Source: Winogradskyella wandonensis (GTDB lineage: Bacteria > Bacteroidota > Bacteroidia > Flavobacteriales > Flavobacteriaceae). Taken from it: 64,000 nt of DNA. This document shows, piece by piece, positions 62,601 through 64,000 of this stretch. Under the pieces are notes generated by a model. The model had not been told where the DNA came from. It ran no database searches and saw only the letters and a list, made by a program, of their open reading frames with translations. The position numbers were made by a program, and so were the translations under genes. The number at the start of each line of letters is the position of its first letter. Within the stretch, counting starts at the first letter, position 1. The DNA lies in NCBI RefSeq assembly GCF_004346845.1, contig NZ_SMGI01000001.1, positions 1-64,000 on the forward strand, in the 5' to 3' direction.

Positions 62601-62996
62601 CTGTACATCGGTTTTAGAGCGGTTATAAAATTTATAACGGTTGTTTTGGTAGTATTGCCAATAGAGTTTTGCCAATAAATTTTCTAAAATGTGTGTTGTT
62701 AAAACATCTTGAGATTCAATTTCGGTTTTAAAATTTTCAATAATTTTAAGTTGTGAATCTTCTTCAAGGATTTGCAAATACTTGCTTTGGTACAATAAAG
62801 ATTTTACAATTTGAATACTGTTCTTTTCTGACTTCGCTTTTTTAAATATATTATCTACAGCTTCAGAAGCCGATTTGGTTAAGCCTTCAGTTTCTAACTT
62901 CTCTACAGCAGCCCAATCAGAATCGTAATTAGTGTTCTGAGCTGTTGAAAATGAAGAAAAGCAGATGATTATCAAGGCAATAATATTATATTTCAT
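56616..62996 (-). CDS. Alpha-2-macroglobulin family protein with inserted carboxypeptidase-regulatory-like domain
   Basis: 2126 residues. Signal peptide (about 1-19), a helical N-terminal region (about 20-370), macroglobulin-type domains (MG2-like near 590-690, ITDRSIYRPGQTVYFKG), bait-like middle, a carboxypeptidase-D regulatory-like insert (about 1190-1270, GVNVIVKGTATGTQTDFDGKFE then LDEVVITGYSG), the A2M core with EALTKWKLQLLAHTK, and a thioester-like PYDCNEQTFSR (Cys1584, CxEQ kept) in a helical domain, ending in a receptor-binding-like domain. Bacterial A2Ms trap foreign proteases in the periplasm or at the surface. The insert is typical of SusC receptors and unusual here. A REP-like core sits in frame near 58581-58600. 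Confidence 0.88.
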   Translation of the reverse strand: MKYNIIALIIICFSSFSTAQNTNYDSDWAAVEKLETEGLTKSASEAVDNIFKKAKSEKNSIQIVKSLLYQSKYLQILEEDSQLKIIENFKTEIESQDVLTTHILENLLAKLYWQYYQNNRYKFYNRSKTDVQIGEDFRTWDLQTLFAEIHKYYQFSLQNGLILQQEPLEKYSALLNEVEDSKTYRPTLFDFLSHNALEFYQTTENGINQPAYKFTISQPEFIAPSEIFMGLNISSKDSVSLQLNALKIFQNILRFHQKDKTSKAYISTNIKRLDFVKQNATFNDTETKLIETYTQELEGISNTINSSLYSFEIANQLNKLALKYHANASEDSDNYRWKNKEALELCEAIINKFPSSDGAKQCEVLKEQILNPTLNLRTEKHIPVNKPSLVLVNYKNLEALDFKIYKVNKSKLNRFYRLYNVEEKSKFLTKLKAVKSFTSPLKNENDYQNHSLELVLPPLENGLYLISAHTKTDVFATADIQVTNLALLEAQENDTVNYQVINRNNGQPIVGASVEMVYTASYDRNDRRKSSFTTDKKGRFVFAKNGTNYYDVTTTINYNGETAVFGNYYINRRYDTNNNSKINYRTFIITDRSIYRPGQTVYFKGIAIKTEDRKTNVVSNEVITAELHDVNGQKLKELQFVTNEYGSFHGEFILPDGGLTGDFSINTTSEVLGFSSHYFSVEEYKRPKFKTEFSPVTETYKVNDSVTVKGNAIAFAGSTITDAKVVYRVKRNVQFPNWYYWRGPSYNSSEQEITFGETITNAKGEFEITFKALPDEKAPKDNLPVFSYEVTADVTDINGETRSATTIVRVGYHALTANIIAPQKINKSQKTTELSISTANLNGEYVPAKGTLQIYKLKHPEYVLRPRPWPAPDYNYLSEAEFKQQFAHWAYDNESQIQNWDKGKAIFETDFDTEKSKEITLKRIKNWESGTYLITLETKDKFGQDVKDQAYTFLYSDSDKIVADNMLFDASLDKDTYRPKDNAKLTFGTAAEEAYVTISVEKQGKLIDTQIHKLSTSKKQIALPINEADYGGFVVHYSFSFFNYLNSGSITVNVPYPKTDLQIETSTFRDKLQPGQDETWQFKIKGPKGDKVTAEVLASMYDASLDEFKSNDWNFSPIYRPNYNSRINTNYSRSFGVVNFRNANYFRTTKNYSYQGFDTWNWFGFYFGNESQARRAYFRNINSIKSKIISNYDDTIKDGTIKGIVTDFTGATLPGVNVIVKGTATGTQTDFDGKFEIEAKNDKVLVFSYVGMKTIEHKVDKYNKLQIILTDDYASLDEVVITGYSGAKKSAKVSSALATVSSEEARFANADNIEDAEYQFISDKVKLVPGDSTIIGAAYMEIYGVPTKQIQIRKNLQETAFFFPQLQTDKDGNVSFNFKAPEALTKWKLQLLAHTKTLESSVAQFEAVTQKELMVLPNTPRFLRQGDEITISTKIANLTDKPLSGQAQLILEDAVTSKNVTNLLIGSSAVETFSVDAKGNTSKEWILSIPDDIQAVQYKIIAQSEEFSDGEQNVLPVLTNRMLVTESLPMWVRSNQTKTFTLDKLANNSSSTLINHKLTLEITSNPAWYAVQALPYLMEYPYDCNEQTFSRYYANALAQHIVNSNPRIETVFNQWASQDALISNLEKNQELKSLLIEETPWLRDAQSETEQKKRIALLFDLNKMNNELQNSIRKLKNNQHNSGAWPWFSGGRDNRYITQHIISGFGHLKKLSVKSSEVEMPMIEKAINYLDQEFVKDYKDLKKYSAKVDLNKDHLSYTQLHYLYVRSFYPEIKASNEVSKIMDYYMGQIQKYWLKRSLYAKGLMALVSHRNQDEKTASKILKSLEENSITSEELGMYWKENTASWYWHQAPIETQALLIEAFSEIQNDIETIDNLKIWLLKNKQTNKWETTKATTEAVYALLLQGSEWLDVTEAVDVQVGTETISPSKLENVKVEAGTGYYKTSWNGSEINPEQSKVTLSKKGEGIAWGALYWQYFEDLDKITPAETPLKLKKKLFLKTNTDRGEEITEITKDTKLNVGDLVKVRIELRSDRDMEFLHLKDMRAAGFEPINVLSQYKWQDGLGYYESTKDAATNFFIDYLPKGVYVFEYDLRVNNSGDMSNGITTIQSMYAPEFSSHSEGIRVKVD
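58581..58600 (+). repeat. Short palindrome-like repeat in frame inside the A2M gene
   Basis: GGTCTCGACTGCGCTCGACC shares the CGACTGCGCTC core with the elements at 47877-47890 and 50100-50113 and is partly self-complementary. On the coding strand it gives residues GSSAVET of the A2M. Confidence 0.4.
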
Positions 62997-63013
62997 GAGT
63001 GTTGTATTTTCAG

Positions 63014-63039
63014 CAAAATACCTTCAAAAGGTATTCCAA
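63014..63039 (-). promoter_or_regulatory. Candidate promoter of the A2M gene with palindrome in its spacer
   Basis: On the minus strand TTG (plus 63037-63039) and TATTTTG (plus 63014-63020) are about 16 bases apart. The spacer is filled by the perfect palindrome AATACCTT-CAA-AAGGTATT (plus 63017-63035). A further AAGGTATT occurs at 63058-63065. The rest of the 175-base intergenic region shows nothing else. The -7 element is one base short of consensus. Confidence 0.4.
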
Positions 63040-63171
63040 AAAAAGACATAATACGTAAAGGTATTATTTGGCTGAGTTAAGTTAGTAATTTTCTGAGGGA
63101 ATACGTCTGTAAGAAAAATAAATATTTACGACTTTATATTATATGCTGCTATTTGTATTTTAGTACACGTA

Positions 63172-64000
63172 ATGAGATACCTTATCCTTTTATTATTTTT
63201 TTCTAATGTGCTTTTAGGGCAATCGCCTAAAGAAAAGGCGGCACAATGCATTACGGAAAAAGCTTACATAAAGGCAGAAAAGTTGATGTTGGATTACGTT
63301 AAAAATCACCAAACGGATAAAGAGGCAATAGAATTACTAGGTGATAGCTATGGTTACCAAAAAAAATGGGATAACGCGATTGAACAGTATAGAAAATTAA
63401 AAGATATAGACGATAGCAATGCCAATTACCACTATAAATATGGAGGTGCTTTAGGTATGAAAGCACAACAGGTTAGTACGCTAAAGGCATTAACACTTAT
63501 TGGCGATATTAAAGAAGCGTTTCTTAAAGCAGCAGCGCTAGATGCTAAGCACATAGACGCACGTTGGGCGCTAGTAGAATTGTACATTAGTTTACCTGGG
63601 ATTGTAGGCGGAAGTACAAAGAAATCTTTAAAATATGCCAATGAGTTAGAGAAATTATCTAAAGTTGATGGTTATTTGGCTAAAGGTTATGTTTACGAAT
63701 ATGATAATCAACCAAAGCTTGCTGAAAAGTATTACAAGCTAGCAGTTAAGGTTGGTGGGTCGTTAAATTGCTATGAAAAACTCTCTAATTTATACGAAGC
63801 CTACAATGAGCCAGACAAGGCGATAGCCACAATAGAGGCATCTCAAGATAAACACAATCGTAACGCACTGCATTATCAACTTGGCAAAGTATCAGCCGAT
63901 TATAACATTCAATTAGATAAGGGCGAACAATGTTTACTTCAATATATAAAGCATTACACCGCAGCTGATGGTGTGCCCTTAGAATGGGCCTATTATCGAT
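63172..64000 (+). CDS. TPR-repeat protein, 3' end cut by the window
   Basis: The frame is open from ATG 63172 to the window end (276 complete codons) with no stop. N-terminus MRYLILLLFFSNVLLGQS is a signal peptide; the rest shows tandem helical repeats resembling TPRs: AIELLGDSYGYQKKWDNAIEQYRKL, DAKHIDARWALVELYISLP, YLAKGYVYEYDNQPKLAEKYYKLAV and NRNALHYQLGKVSADYN. Secreted or periplasmic TPR proteins mediate protein-protein contacts. Its promoter is divergent from A2M. The C-terminal part is unknown. Confidence 0.8.
   Translation, partial: MRYLILLLFFSNVLLGQSPKEKAAQCITEKAYIKAEKLMLDYVKNHQTDKEAIELLGDSYGYQKKWDNAIEQYRKLKDIDDSNANYHYKYGGALGMKAQQVSTLKALTLIGDIKEAFLKAAALDAKHIDARWALVELYISLPGIVGGSTKKSLKYANELEKLSKVDGYLAKGYVYEYDNQPKLAEKYYKLAVKVGGSLNCYEKLSNLYEAYNEPDKAIATIEASQDKHNRNALHYQLGKVSADYNIQLDKGEQCLLQYIKHYTAADGVPLEWAYYR

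Noticed and set aside
1-64000. CRISPR arrays, insertion sequences, prophage genes
   Set aside because: No regularly spaced repeats, no transposase or integrase motifs, and no phage structural genes were found on either strand.

Overview
The window comes from a low-GC marine-type member of the Flavobacteriaceae (phylum Bacteroidota). The evidence is the type IX secretion and gliding genes gldJ, porU and porV in their usual divergent arrangement, a secreted protein with a C-terminal type IX sorting domain, family-typical enzymes (NhaD, PafA, SprT-like, DUF389, a 949-residue GcvP, PdhA-PdhC without an adjacent E1 beta), genes without clear Shine-Dalgarno sequences, and promoters of the Bacteroidota type (TTG, 17-23 bases, TAnnTTTG). 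I cannot name the genus from sequence alone.

Layout. 1-155: 3' end of a 5S rRNA with its terminator. 179-9558: acyl-CoA dehydrogenase (minus), then a rightward block: anmK, a Glu/Leu-type amino-acid dehydrogenase, nhaD, exbB-exbD, two tandem TonB-like proteins and folC. 9599-9850: two different valine tRNAs with terminators. 9853-18292: murF and gldJ (leftward) facing porU-porV (rightward). 18365-24610: cytidine deaminase, pyruvate dehydrogenase E1 alpha and E2, a small barrel protein, an M28 peptidase, an SDR and a HAD hydrolase. 24643-28680: a very large secreted fusion of VCBS repeats, ASPIC/UnbV and a vanadium haloperoxidase domain. 28715-31631: a small glycosyltransfer cluster. 31728-36495: sprT-like, manC, DUF389 and a convergent Mla-type ABC pair. 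36602-40813: PafA phosphatase facing a glycosyltransferase, methyltransferase and KAS III-like synthase. 40994-45598: gcvP, a UbiA-like membrane protein, and an ECF sigma factor with a tiny zinc-finger-like partner. 45655-52950: a long leftward stretch with a four-gene membrane/oxidoreductase operon, its probable GbsR/MarR regulator, an LAS-type metallopeptidase, an M3 oligopeptidase and purEK. 53102-56488: a fused hypoxanthine phosphoribosyltransferase-adenylate kinase, obg, a DUF4136 lipoprotein and a DinB protein. 56616-62996: a 2126-residue alpha-2-macroglobulin. 63172-end: the start of a TPR protein cut by the window edge.

Working together: PorU and PorV form part of the outer-membrane attachment machinery for proteins such as the haloperoxidase fusion; GldJ belongs to the gliding motor. 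ExbB, ExbD and the two TonB-like proteins would energise outer-membrane uptake. The clearest candidate regulatory system is GbsR (47681-48184) with two matching palindromes (AACTTTCA, 8 bases, TGAAAGTT), one in its own promoter and one in front of the adjacent four-gene operon. Several neighbouring convergent genes overlap at their 3' ends. No insertion sequence, prophage or CRISPR array was seen, and no stretch longer than about 300 bases lacks a gene.
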